Assembly (NCBI GenBank): GCA_005800405.1
Contig: SYFN01000267.1
Coordinates: 1-5,785 of the forward strand
DNA from: Burkholderiales bacterium
Lineage (GTDB): Bacteria > Pseudomonadota > Gammaproteobacteria > Burkholderiales > Burkholderiaceae_D
Direction of reading: 5' to 3'
DNA: 5,785 nt
The position numbers and the translations under genes were made by a program. A model generated the notes under the pieces. The model was not told where the DNA came from. It saw only the letters and a program-made list of their open reading frames with translations, and searched no databases. Below are positions 1 through 5,785 of the stretch, piece by piece. Numbering within the stretch: the stretch's first letter is position 1; every line of letters begins with the position of its first letter.

Positions 1-2
1 AT

Positions 3-332
3 CTTCTGATTACCAAGGCACTGGATTACTTCGATCCGGCACGCACTTTCCATGGTGATCTCTCTGCGGCATTGGCCAATACGCGAGCAGAATTTCTACT
101 GGTCTCCTTCATGACGGATTGGCGATTTGCACCTGAGCGCAGTCGCGAGATTGTGCAGGCACTGGTCAAGAATGACCGGCGTGTCACCTATGCCGAAATC
201 GATGCACCGCACGGCCACGATGCTTTTTTGCTCGATGACCCACGCTACATGGCGGTAGTACGCTCTTATTACGACAGAATTTGGCAGGGATTGTCAGTGC
301 AACCGCTCGCCGCGCAGAGAGAGGCCGCATGA
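3..332 (+). CDS. metX: Homoserine O-acyltransferase MetX, C-terminal part (5' end outside window)
   Basis: This is the last 109 codons of an alpha/beta-hydrolase-fold enzyme that acylates the hydroxyl of L-homoserine (from acetyl-CoA or succinyl-CoA) in cytoplasmic methionine synthesis. The frame is open from base 3, and the first two bases (at) fit the end of a Tyr codon before [13 protein letters not shown], a stretch typical of betaproteobacterial MetX. Two of the three catalytic-triad residues are visible: Asp in MTDWRF (codon 117-119) and His in [11 protein letters not shown] (His codon 216-218). The nucleophilic Ser lies upstream of the window. Many family members have SFTTDWRF where this one has SFMTDWRF, a small change beside the catalytic Asp. 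The stop codon overlaps the metW start. Betaproteobacterial members are often annotated as succinyltransferases (metXS), but the acyl specificity cannot be read from this C-terminal piece. Confidence 0.95.
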   Translation, partial: LLITKALDYFDPARTFHGDLSAALANTRAEFLLVSFMTDWRFAPERSREIVQALVKNDRRVTYAEIDAPHGHDAFLLDDPRYMAVVRSYYDRIWQGLSVQPLAAQREAA

Positions 333-934
333 TTACGCAACGCTTCGCCGGGCTGCGTGCGGACCTGGCTTTCATCGCCCACTGGGTGGCACCTGCATCG
401 CGCGTGCTGGATCTGGGTTGCGGTGACGGCGCCATGCTCGAATACCTTCAGGTCGACAAACATTGCAGCGGCTATGGCGTTGAAATCGACGATGCGCACA
501 TCCCGCGCTGCGTGCAACGCGGCGTCTCGGTTATTCAGCAGGATATGGAAGGCGGTCTGGCGATGTTTGCCGATGATGCTTTTGATACGGTCTTGTGTCT
601 GTCGGCGCTGCAGATGATGAAAAACGTTGAAGGTGTATTGCGCGACATCACAAGAGTAGGCCGTGAGGCAATCGTCTCTTTTCCCAATTTTGCGCATTGG
701 CCGCACCGTGTTGCGCTGCTGACGGGGCGCATGCCCGTCTCCGAGAGTCTGCCTTATGCGTGGTATGACACGCCGAATCTGCGCTGTGCAACGATTAGTG
801 ATTTTGAGGAACTTGCTGACGAAGTCGGTCTCGAAGTACTTGAGTGCGTCGCACTGCGTGACGATGGAACGCCGGTCACTTTTCTCCCGAACTGGCGCGG
901 CAGCCTCGCCGTTTTTCGTCTTCGCAAACGATGA
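329..934 (+). CDS. metW: Methionine biosynthesis protein MetW (class I SAM-methyltransferase fold)
   Basis: This 201-residue protein has a Rossmann-like methyltransferase fold. Motif I is VLDLGCGDG (residues 26-34). The acidic end of strand 2 is GYGVEID (48-54), [11 protein letters not shown] lies at about 85-95, and the MetW-typical [11 protein letters not shown] (117-127) and YDTPNLR (146-152) follow. The length is normal for the family. The start at 329 is chosen because it gives the usual MetW beginning, overlaps the metX stop as ATGA, and sits about 5 bases after a purine-rich AGAGAGAGG at 316-324. An earlier in-frame ATG at 281 would add 16 residues inside metX and lacks family support. 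MetW is genetically tied to MetX and, in some bacteria, needed for its full activity; its chemical role as a methyltransferase is unclear. The overlap implies translational coupling, consistent with joint action with MetX. Confidence 0.93.
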   Translation: MITQRFAGLRADLAFIAHWVAPASRVLDLGCGDGAMLEYLQVDKHCSGYGVEIDDAHIPRCVQRGVSVIQQDMEGGLAMFADDAFDTVLCLSALQMMKNVEGVLRDITRVGREAIVSFPNFAHWPHRVALLTGRMPVSESLPYAWYDTPNLRCATISDFEELADEVGLEVLECVALRDDGTPVTFLPNWRGSLAVFRLRKR

Positions 935-977
935 TACCGTCCTTTCGGACACCCCCGCTTTCCTTTAAAGACGGCAC

Positions 978-2282
978 ATGAATCAGGATACTTCTGCACC
1001 CGCGTCAGCGCCTGCGCGCGGTTGGCGGCGCTACTTTACGCGGCACATGCTGATTTGCGTGATGCTGGGTTTTACCTCCGGGCTGCCGCTGTTCATTCTC
1101 TACAACCTGCTCTCCGCATGGCTGAAAGCCGAGCAAGTTGATCTGAAATCCATTGGGCTGTTCGCGCTGGTCGGTTTTCCCTATACCTGGAAATTCCTCT
1201 GGTCGCCGCTGATGGATCGCTTCCGCTTTCCTATACTGGGCCGGCGGCGCGGCTGGATGTTTTTTACGCAGCTTGCCTTGCTGGCCACGATAGGCAGCAT
1301 TGGCTTTTATTCACCGGTGACGGACCTGACAATGATTGTTTTCCTGGCGGGTCTGGTCGCTTTTCTGTCGGCCAGTCAGGACATTGTCATTGATGCCTAT
1401 CGTCGCGAGACGTTGTCCGATCGCGAGCAGGGATCCGGTACCGCCCTGTTCGTCAATGCGTACAAAATGTCGACGCTGGTACCCGGATCGCTCTCGCTGA
1501 TCCTGTCGGATTTCCTCAGCTGGCAACTGGTGTTTTCAATCACCGCCTTGTTCATGCTGCCCGGCGTGTTCACCACCCTGCTCATACGCGAGCCCAGCAT
1601 TTACGGCGAGCCGCCGCGCACGCTTCGTGAGGCAGTTGTGCTGCCTTTCAAGGAATTCATTGAGCGCAGCGGCTGGTCGCATGCCGCGATGATTTTAGCG
1701 TTTATATTTTTATACAAGCTGGGTGATTCCATGGCCACTGCACTGGCCACGCCCTTTTACATGGATCTCGGGTTTTCGCGTACGCAGATCGGGCTGGTGG
1801 CCAAGAACGCTGGCTTATGGGCCAGCCTTGCCGGGGGCATTCTGGGCGCAGTGTGGCTGGAGAAAACGGGTGTCAATCGCGGCCTCTGGTTTTTCGGTGT
1901 GCTGCAAGCAGTTGCGATTCTCGGTTTTGCGTTACTTGCCCAAGTCGGCGCCGGCGTTCCCGGTGAGGTGCCGAGCACATTGCTGCTCGGCTTCGTGATT
2001 GGCCTGGAAGCTTTTGCGGTCGGTTTGGGCACAGCTGCTTTTACTGCCTACATTGCGACTGCCACTGATTCGCGTTACACCGCGACACAGTTTGCGTTGT
2101 TCACTAGTCTCGCAGCGGTGCCGCGCACCTTCTTCAATGCACTTACTGGTTTCATCGTTGCTCATACCGGCTGGTTTGAATTTTTTCTCATCTGCTTTGC
2201 GCTCGCGCTGCCGGGCATGCTGCTCTTGCCCAAAATCGTGCCATGGAATGCGCCTGTAAGCCCCTCTGACGACGCGAGTTAA
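978..2282 (+). CDS. ampG: AmpG-type muropeptide permease (MFS transporter)
   Basis: This 434-residue inner-membrane protein of the major facilitator superfamily probably imports anhydro-muropeptides (GlcNAc-anhydroMurNAc and its peptides) for cell-wall recycling. The AmpG signature near the N-terminus is GFTSGLPLFILYNLLSAWLK (31-50), followed by YTWKFLWSPLMDR (69-81), the basic loop GRRRGWM (88-94) and SASQDIVIDAYR (131-142). The second half contains YKLGDSMATALATPFY (246-261), TQIGLVAK (269-276) and TDSRYTATQFALFTS (363-377). About 12 hydrophobic segments are visible. Escherichia coli AmpG is longer (491 residues); this looks like a compact form without the C-terminal extension. The start is the first ATG after an in-frame TAA at 966-968. 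The ribosome site is weak (AAAGACGG at 967-974). It lies 43 bases after metW with no clear promoter between. In many Gram-negatives AmpG also feeds ampC induction; no ampR or ampC is present here. Confidence 0.9.
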   Translation: MNQDTSAPASAPARGWRRYFTRHMLICVMLGFTSGLPLFILYNLLSAWLKAEQVDLKSIGLFALVGFPYTWKFLWSPLMDRFRFPILGRRRGWMFFTQLALLATIGSIGFYSPVTDLTMIVFLAGLVAFLSASQDIVIDAYRRETLSDREQGSGTALFVNAYKMSTLVPGSLSLILSDFLSWQLVFSITALFMLPGVFTTLLIREPSIYGEPPRTLREAVVLPFKEFIERSGWSHAAMILAFIFLYKLGDSMATALATPFYMDLGFSRTQIGLVAKNAGLWASLAGGILGAVWLEKTGVNRGLWFFGVLQAVAILGFALLAQVGAGVPGEVPSTLLLGFVIGLEAFAVGLGTAAFTAYIATATDSRYTATQFALFTSLAAVPRTFFNALTGFIVAHTGWFEFFLICFALALPGMLLLPKIVPWNAPVSPSDDAS

Positions 2283-2302
2283 ACAGAGCGCGCGAGGACA
2301 TC

Positions 2303-3532
2303 ATGCTTAATTTCCTCTGGCTCGGTTTCTTTTTGCTGGCCGCTGCCAGTGCGCTCTGGCGATGGCTGGCGGCAGGCGATCCTGCTGTTTTCGCAGCTAT
2401 GGTCGAGAGCTTGTTTGCGATGGCCCGGTTGTCGGTCGACGTGATGATGCTATTGTTCGGCACGCTCACACTCTGGCTGGGCTTTTTGCAGATTGCAGAA
2501 AAAGCCGGACTCGTTGAGCGCCTTGCCCGTTTGTTATCGCCGCTGTTTGCGCGGCTGATGCCCGAGGTACCCGCCGGTCATCCGGCGCTTGGCCTGATCA
2601 CGATGAACTTCACCGCCAATGCGCTTGGTCTGGACAATGCTGCCACGCCCATCGGCTTGAAAGCGATGCGCGAGCTGCAGTCACTCAACCCAGCGCCCGA
2701 GCGCGCCAGTAATGCGCAAATTCTTTTTCTGGTACTCAATGCGTCATCGTTGACACTCTTGCCTGTCTCGATTTTCATGTATCGCGCGCAGCAAGGCGCG
2801 CCCGATCCCACCCTGGTCTTTCTGCCCATCTTGCTGGCGACAGTAGCGTCCACGCTCGCTGGATTTTTTGCGGTAGTCTTCATGCAGCGCTTGCGCTGGC
2901 GTGATCCGGTGGTGTTGAGTTGGCTGCTCGGTACCGCGCTGCTGCTCGGTGGCTTCATTGCATTGTTATCGACGCTCTCATCGGTAGCTTTGGCCAGTCT
3001 CTCATCGGCGCTTGGCAATGCCATCCTCTTCGGGCTCATTCTGGTATTTTTGCTGACTGGTGTGCTGCGTAAGGTCGCGGTCTATGAGGTTTTCATCGAG
3101 GGTGCGCGCGAGGGATTTGCGGTCGCAAAAAATCTGCTGCCTTATCTCGTGGCGATGTTATACGCGGTGGGCGTCTTGCGTGCTTCCGGTGCGCTCGATA
3201 TTATGCTGGCGTTGATTCGAGACGCGGTGCTTTGGGCGGGCTGGGATGCACGCTTTGTCGATGCCTTGCCGACAGCACTGGTCAAACCGTTTTCGGGCAG
3301 CGCCGCCCGTGCGATGCTGATCGACACGATGCACACGCACGGCGTTGACAGTTTTCCTGCACTGCTGGCTGCGACCATGCAGGGCAGCACTGAGACCACA
3401 TTTTATGTACTGGCGGCGTACTTCGGTTCGGTGGGCATACAGCGTGTGCGTCATGCGGTGGGATGTGCTTTGTTGGCCGATTTGGCTGGGGTGCTGGCGT
3501 CGATAGCGGTGTGCTATTGGTTCTTCGGATAG
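2303..3532 (+). CDS. SpmA-SpmB fusion-like nucleoside-recognition (Gate) domain membrane protein
   Basis: This 409-residue polytopic membrane protein joins two modules that are separate proteins, SpmA and SpmB, in spore-forming Firmicutes. The N-terminal half has the SpmA-like signature TANALGLDNAATPIGLKAM (104-122). The C-terminal half has SpmB-like blocks: YLVAMLYAVGVLRASGALD (281-299), KPFSGSAARAM (328-338) and MQGSTETTFYVLAAYFGS (359-376). Each half carries a Gate-type (nucleoside recognition) domain. The join falls roughly at residues 200-240, in hydrophobic segments with no obvious linker. The start is supported by GAGGA at 2294-2298, four bases before the ATG, and by the family-like beginning MLNFLWLGFF. 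In Bacillus, SpmA and SpmB contribute to spore-core dehydration; in non-sporulating Gram-negatives the function is unknown and nucleoside transport is not shown. It follows ampG by 20 bases, probably in the same operon, and ends 6 bases from the convergent xth stop. Confidence 0.85.
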   Translation: MLNFLWLGFFLLAAASALWRWLAAGDPAVFAAMVESLFAMARLSVDVMMLLFGTLTLWLGFLQIAEKAGLVERLARLLSPLFARLMPEVPAGHPALGLITMNFTANALGLDNAATPIGLKAMRELQSLNPAPERASNAQILFLVLNASSLTLLPVSIFMYRAQQGAPDPTLVFLPILLATVASTLAGFFAVVFMQRLRWRDPVVLSWLLGTALLLGGFIALLSTLSSVALASLSSALGNAILFGLILVFLLTGVLRKVAVYEVFIEGAREGFAVAKNLLPYLVAMLYAVGVLRASGALDIMLALIRDAVLWAGWDARFVDALPTALVKPFSGSAARAMLIDTMHTHGVDSFPALLAATMQGSTETTFYVLAAYFGSVGIQRVRHAVGCALLADLAGVLASIAVCYWFFG

Positions 3533-3538
3533 TTCGGG

Positions 3539-3557
3539 CTATGGCTGCCAGTCATAG
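3539..3557 (+). terminator. Possible hairpin at the spmAB-like / xth convergent junction
   Basis: CTATGGCT (3539-3546) pairs with AGTCATAG (3550-3557) around a GCC loop. This gives 8 pairs, one of them a G-U wobble (3544 with 3552). The wobble exists only in plus-strand RNA; in xth RNA the same position becomes a C-A mismatch. The hairpin begins 7 bases after the stop of the SpmAB-like gene and covers the last five codons and the stop of xth. Only two T follow it, so it is not a canonical intrinsic terminator. It could be a 3'-end stabilising structure, a Rho-associated end, or chance. Confidence 0.25.
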
Positions 3558-4318
3558 TTGATCGTCAGCGGCGCATGATCTGAAAACCGCTCATCCTTGT
3601 AAACAGCCGCACTCTTGGCCGTCGCAGCAATGCCCGGTGTGGCAGCGTGATAATCAATGCGCCAACCCACATTATTCGCCCAGGCTTGTCCCCGGTTACT
3701 CCACCAGGTATAGGCCTCACCGGTCGTCGCGGGATGCAGCAACCGGTATACATCATGCCAGCCGGCTTCATCGAAAATAGCCGTCATCCACGCCCGTTCT
3801 TCAGGTAGGAAGCCGGAGTTTTTCTGGTTACTCTTACAGTTTTTCAGATCGATTTCCTGGTGTGCGACATTCCAGTCGCCGCAAATCACCACTTCGCGGC
3901 CAGACTGTCGCAGTGCCACCAGATGCGGCATGAAGGCATCCATGAAACGGAACTTCGCTTGCTGGCGTTCATCGCTCGATGAACCCGATGGGCAGTAGAG
4001 CGAGATCACTGATAGATTTCCGATATCGACTTGGGTATAGCGACCCTCGGCATCGAATTCCGCATTACCGAAACCTGTTGTCACTGAACCGGGTTTGTGT
4101 CTTGAATAGACGCCGGTGCCCGAATAGCCTTTCTTTTCGGCGTAATGAAAGTGGCCGTGATAGCCATGGGGCGAGAGGAAGTCTTCCGTCATGTCGGCCT
4201 GTTGTGCCTTGAGCTCCTGAACACAAATAAAATCAGCATCCTGATGGCGCATCCATTCGAAAAAATTCTTTTTGGCGGCAGAGCGTATACCGTTGAAATT
4301 AGCCGAGATGATTTTCAT
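3539..4318 (-). CDS. xth: Exodeoxyribonuclease III (AP endonuclease, ExoIII/APE1 family)
   Basis: This 259-residue magnesium-dependent nuclease acts in base-excision repair. It cuts 5' of abasic sites and digests 3' ends of duplex DNA. The full set of family active-site residues is visible: Asn7 in SANFNGIRSA, Glu35 in CVQELKAQ, Tyr108 in SLYCPSG, Asp148 and Asn150 in CGDWNVAH, Asp222 in GWRIDYH, and Asp247-His248 in SDHAP. The length matches bacterial ExoIII. The start at 4318 gives the standard beginning MKIISANFNGIRSA. A longer frame from an ATG at 4375 would add 19 residues (MSLSVILAFKS...) with no resemblance to the family and would run into the region of the pyrE promoter. The ribosome site is weak (AAGA about 7 bases upstream). 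The gene diverges from pyrE and converges on the SpmAB-like gene. Minor alternative: the xthA and exoA subfamilies are hard to separate by eye. Confidence 0.95.
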   Translation of the reverse strand: MKIISANFNGIRSAAKKNFFEWMRHQDADFICVQELKAQQADMTEDFLSPHGYHGHFHYAEKKGYSGTGVYSRHKPGSVTTGFGNAEFDAEGRYTQVDIGNLSVISLYCPSGSSSDERQQAKFRFMDAFMPHLVALRQSGREVVICGDWNVAHQEIDLKNCKSNQKNSGFLPEERAWMTAIFDEAGWHDVYRLLHPATTGEAYTWWSNRGQAWANNVGWRIDYHAATPGIAATAKSAAVYKDERFSDHAPLTINYDWQP

Positions 4319-4368
4319 GGTGAGTTCTTGAGAAGAGTCTTGTGATTTGAAGGCAAGGATAACCGATA

Positions 4369-4396
4369 AGGACAAGCATCGTCCGCGCGTTAAAAT
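4369..4396 (+). promoter_or_regulatory. Candidate sigma70-type promoter of pyrE
   Basis: A -10-like TAAAAT (4391-4396, 5 of 6 matches to TATAAT) lies 16 bases after a -35-like AGGACA (4369-4374, 4 of 6 matches to TTGACA). Transcription would begin near 4402-4404 and give a short leader of about 28 bases, too short for an rph-pyrE-like translation-coupled attenuator. A short inverted repeat GGAC-N7-GTCC (4370-4384) falls between the two boxes. The -10 match is fair and the -35 match is moderate. No equally good promoter for xth was seen on the opposite strand. Confidence 0.5.
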
Positions 4397-4419
4397 ACCG
4401 ACTCCATCGGCCCATTTTC

Positions 4420-4423
4420 AGGG
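4420..4423 (+). promoter_or_regulatory. Ribosome binding site that fixes the pyrE GTG start
   Basis: AGGG ends 7 bases before the GTG at 4431. An in-frame TGA lies directly upstream (4428-4430), so no earlier start is possible. The resulting N-terminus MNNLRQQFIEF matches PyrE proteins, which supports GTG as the true initiation codon. Confidence 0.7.
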
Positions 4424-4430
4424 TTATTGA

Positions 4431-5096
4431 GTGAACAACCTGCGCCAGCAATTCATCGAATTTTCCGTCAACGCCGGCGTACTTCGCTTCGGCGAATTCA
4501 CGACCAAGGGCGGGCGTCTATCGCCCTATTTTTTCAATGCCGGCCTGTTCAATGATGGCGAGCGATTGGGCAAGCTCGCGAACTTTTATGCACAGACCCT
4601 GCTGGATTCAAGTATTGGTTTTGACATGCTGTTCGGACCGGCCTACAAGGGTATTACCCTGGCTTCGGCAACCGCTATTGCGCTTGCGTCCAAAGGGCAT
4701 AACGTGAATTTTGCTTACAACCGCAAGGAAGCCACAGACCACGGTGAAGGCGGCACCATCGTCGGCGCGAAGCTTGTAGGCCGCGTCGTCATCATTGTTG
4801 ATGTCATTTCGGCGGGTACTTCAGTGCGCGAGTCGGTGGAAATGATCCGCGCGCAGGGTGCGACGCCGTGCGCGGTGCTGATTGCGCTGGATCGTATGGA
4901 AAAGAGTGGCGCCGAAGACGCGCCGTCACAATTGTCAGCGGTGCAGGAAGTCGAGCAGCGTTTCGGTATACCGGTGTTGCCGATTGCAAACCTGAATGAC
5001 TTGTTTGCTTATCTATCCGGCCCGGGTGCAAGCGCTGAATTGGCGAAATTCAAGGGACCTGTCGAGGCGTATCGCGAGCGCTATGGGGCTGCCTGA
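4431..5096 (+). CDS. pyrE: Orotate phosphoribosyltransferase PyrE, with two altered active-site residues
   Basis: PyrE makes orotidine 5'-phosphate from orotate and PRPP, the fifth step of cytoplasmic pyrimidine synthesis. The 221-residue product matches the family along its whole length: FIEFSVNAGVLRFGEF (8-23), Lys26, GRLSPYFFNAGLFNDG (28-43), GPAYKGI (69-75, with Lys73), the mobile catalytic loop NRKEATDHGEGG (97-108) and the PRPP motif VVIIVDVISAGTS (119-131). It is slightly longer than E. coli PyrE (213 residues), from an insert near 158-170. Two residues differ from the pattern I know. The loop normally reads KEAKDHGEGG, so the lysine equivalent to E. coli Lys103 is Thr102 here. The motif normally contains DDVI, so E. 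coli Asp124 is Val123 here. Arg98, Lys99, His104 and Asp124 remain. Start is GTG. Catalytic competence is therefore uncertain although the frame is intact. Confidence 0.93.
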   Translation: MNNLRQQFIEFSVNAGVLRFGEFTTKGGRLSPYFFNAGLFNDGERLGKLANFYAQTLLDSSIGFDMLFGPAYKGITLASATAIALASKGHNVNFAYNRKEATDHGEGGTIVGAKLVGRVVIIVDVISAGTSVRESVEMIRAQGATPCAVLIALDRMEKSGAEDAPSQLSAVQEVEQRFGIPVLPIANLNDLFAYLSGPGASAELAKFKGPVEAYRERYGAA

Positions 5097-5116
5097 GAGT
5101 TCCTAAATTACAGGCA
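5090..5116. terminator. Weak inverted repeat at the pyrE / gatB convergent junction
   Basis: TGCCTG (5090-5095) and CAGGCA (5111-5116) can form a perfect 6-pair stem around a 15-base loop. The pyrE stop (5094-5096) lies in and just after the left arm. No T-run follows in either direction, so this is at best a weak or Rho-assisted end structure. It is the only stem I could find in the 55 bases between pyrE and gatB, apart from a competing pairing of GCTGCC (5088-5093) with GGCAGC (5120-5125). Confidence 0.2.
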
Positions 5117-5151
5117 AATGGCAGCGGGGGGTCTTTGTAGGTTCGAAAAAA

Positions 5152-5785
5152 TCAGCCCAACTTCTGCTTCAGCAATTCAGTGAGCTGCGCCGGATTCGCC
5201 TTGCCTTGAGTCGCTTTCATCGCCTGACCAATCAGTGCGTTGAAAGCCTTTTCCTTGCCCGCGCGGTACTCTTCGACCGACTTGGCATTTGCAGCCAGAA
5301 CCGCATCAATGATTTTTTCCAGCGCACCGGAATCCGAGATTTGTTTCAGTCCCTTGGATTCGATGATCTCATCAGCCAGTGCGACTGACGAGGACTTCGC
5401 TTCCCACATTGCAGCAAACACTTCCTTGGCGATCTTGTTCGAGATCGTGCCATCGGCAATGCGTTTCAATAGCACCGCTAACTGTGCTGTGCTGACCGGC
5501 GGTTGGCTGATATCGATGCCCTCCCGATTCAGCGTCGATGCCACATTACCCATCATCCAGTTTGCGGCAGGTTTCGCCTGCTCTTTGCCGGCGGTTGTTA
5601 CCACAGCTTCAAAATAAGCGGCCATCGCTTTTGATTGCGTGAGTACCATCGCATCATATTCGGACAAGGCATAGTCTTTTGCAAAGCGCTCGCGCATGGC
5701 ACCGGGTAACTCGGGCAATCCGGCTTTCACGCGGTCTATCCATTCCTGAGCAATCATCAGCGGTGGCAGATCAGGGTCAGGGAAG
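5152..5785 (-). CDS. gatB: Asp/Glu-tRNA(Asn/Gln) amidotransferase subunit B, C-terminal part (5' end outside window)
   Basis: This is the last 210 codons of GatB, the subunit of the cytoplasmic GatCAB complex that binds and activates mischarged Glu-tRNA(Gln) or Asp-tRNA(Asn) for amidation. The visible part begins FPDPDLPPL, typical of the end of the catalytic cradle domain. It continues through a helical linker ([15 protein letters not shown]) into the YqeY-like tail domain with [35 protein letters not shown] and [17 protein letters not shown], and ends LLKQKLG. The frame is open across the right edge, so the ATG at 5757 is internal and not the start. gatC and gatA would be expected upstream, to the right of the window. 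Its stop lies 55 bases from the convergent pyrE stop. Six T directly follow its TGA on the coding strand, but with no strong stem before them. Confidence 0.95.
   Translation of the reverse strand, partial: FPDPDLPPLMIAQEWIDRVKAGLPELPGAMRERFAKDYALSEYDAMVLTQSKAMAAYFEAVVTTAGKEQAKPAANWMMGNVASTLNREGIDISQPPVSTAQLAVLLKRIADGTISNKIAKEVFAAMWEAKSSSVALADEIIESKGLKQISDSGALEKIIDAVLAANAKSVEEYRAGKEKAFNALIGQAMKATQGKANPAQLTELLKQKLG

Noticed and set aside
939..950. GTCC-TTTC-GGAC mini-hairpin between metW and ampG as a terminator
   Set aside because: Only a 4-pair stem with no T-run directly after it; it would not be expected to end transcription, and the two genes look co-transcribed.
269..952. Long open frame of 227 codons on the minus strand, opposite metW
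   Set aside because: It mirrors metW almost exactly and its protein resembles no family I know. metW on the plus strand has full motif support.
2578..3039. Open frame of 153 codons on the minus strand inside the SpmAB-like gene
   Set aside because: Low-complexity, Ser/Ala/Lys-rich product without recognisable motifs, opposite a well-supported gene; treated as a shadow.
4319..4430. Promoter for xth on the minus strand
   Set aside because: Only weak pairs of boxes could be found (for example CTGAAA and TATTTT with an 18-base gap), not better than chance, so none is annotated.
5146..5151. Six T on the minus strand directly after the gatB stop as an intrinsic terminator
   Set aside because: No stem longer than about 3 pairs precedes it, so the stem-plus-T-run requirement is not met.
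5240..5617. Open frame of 125 codons on the plus strand opposite gatB
   Set aside because: Lies wholly within the strongly conserved gatB tail domain and has no family features.

Overview
The window reads as ordinary chromosomal DNA from a betaproteobacterium, most likely Burkholderiales and perhaps close to Oxalobacteraceae such as Herminiimonas or Janthinobacterium. This rests on remembered family sequences and gene order (metX-metW, ampG, an SpmA/SpmB-type fusion, exonuclease III, pyrE, gatB), on protein wording typical of that class, and on a moderate G+C content judged by eye. The genus is inference. I see no mobile element, CRISPR array, RNA gene or prophage. The window is densely coding and no gene-free stretch exceeds about 115 bases.

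Left part (1-3532, plus strand): the 3' end of metX overlaps metW by 4 bases (ATGA). Together they serve the acyl-homoserine step of methionine synthesis. After 43 bases comes an AmpG-type muropeptide permease gene. After 20 more bases comes a fused SpmA-SpmB-like membrane protein of unknown function. These four genes probably form one transcription unit, since no clear promoter or terminator separates them. The pairing of ampG with spmAB hints at a cell-wall connection, but this is not proven.

Middle (3539-4430): the exonuclease III gene (xth) lies on the minus strand. It converges on the spmAB-like gene with only 6 bases between stop codons, and a hairpin covers the end of xth. xth and pyrE diverge from a shared 112-base region that carries a plausible sigma70-type promoter for pyrE.

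Right part (4431-5785): pyrE starts with GTG and encodes orotate phosphoribosyltransferase. It converges on the 3' end of gatB (minus strand), the B subunit of the tRNA-dependent amidotransferase, which runs off the right edge.

The most unusual signal is in PyrE. The reading frame is intact and the rest of the protein is well conserved. However, two near-invariant active-site residues are replaced: the catalytic-loop lysine by Thr102, and the first aspartate of the PRPP-binding motif by Val123. Each can be explained by one base change. I found no convincing new multi-gene system here.
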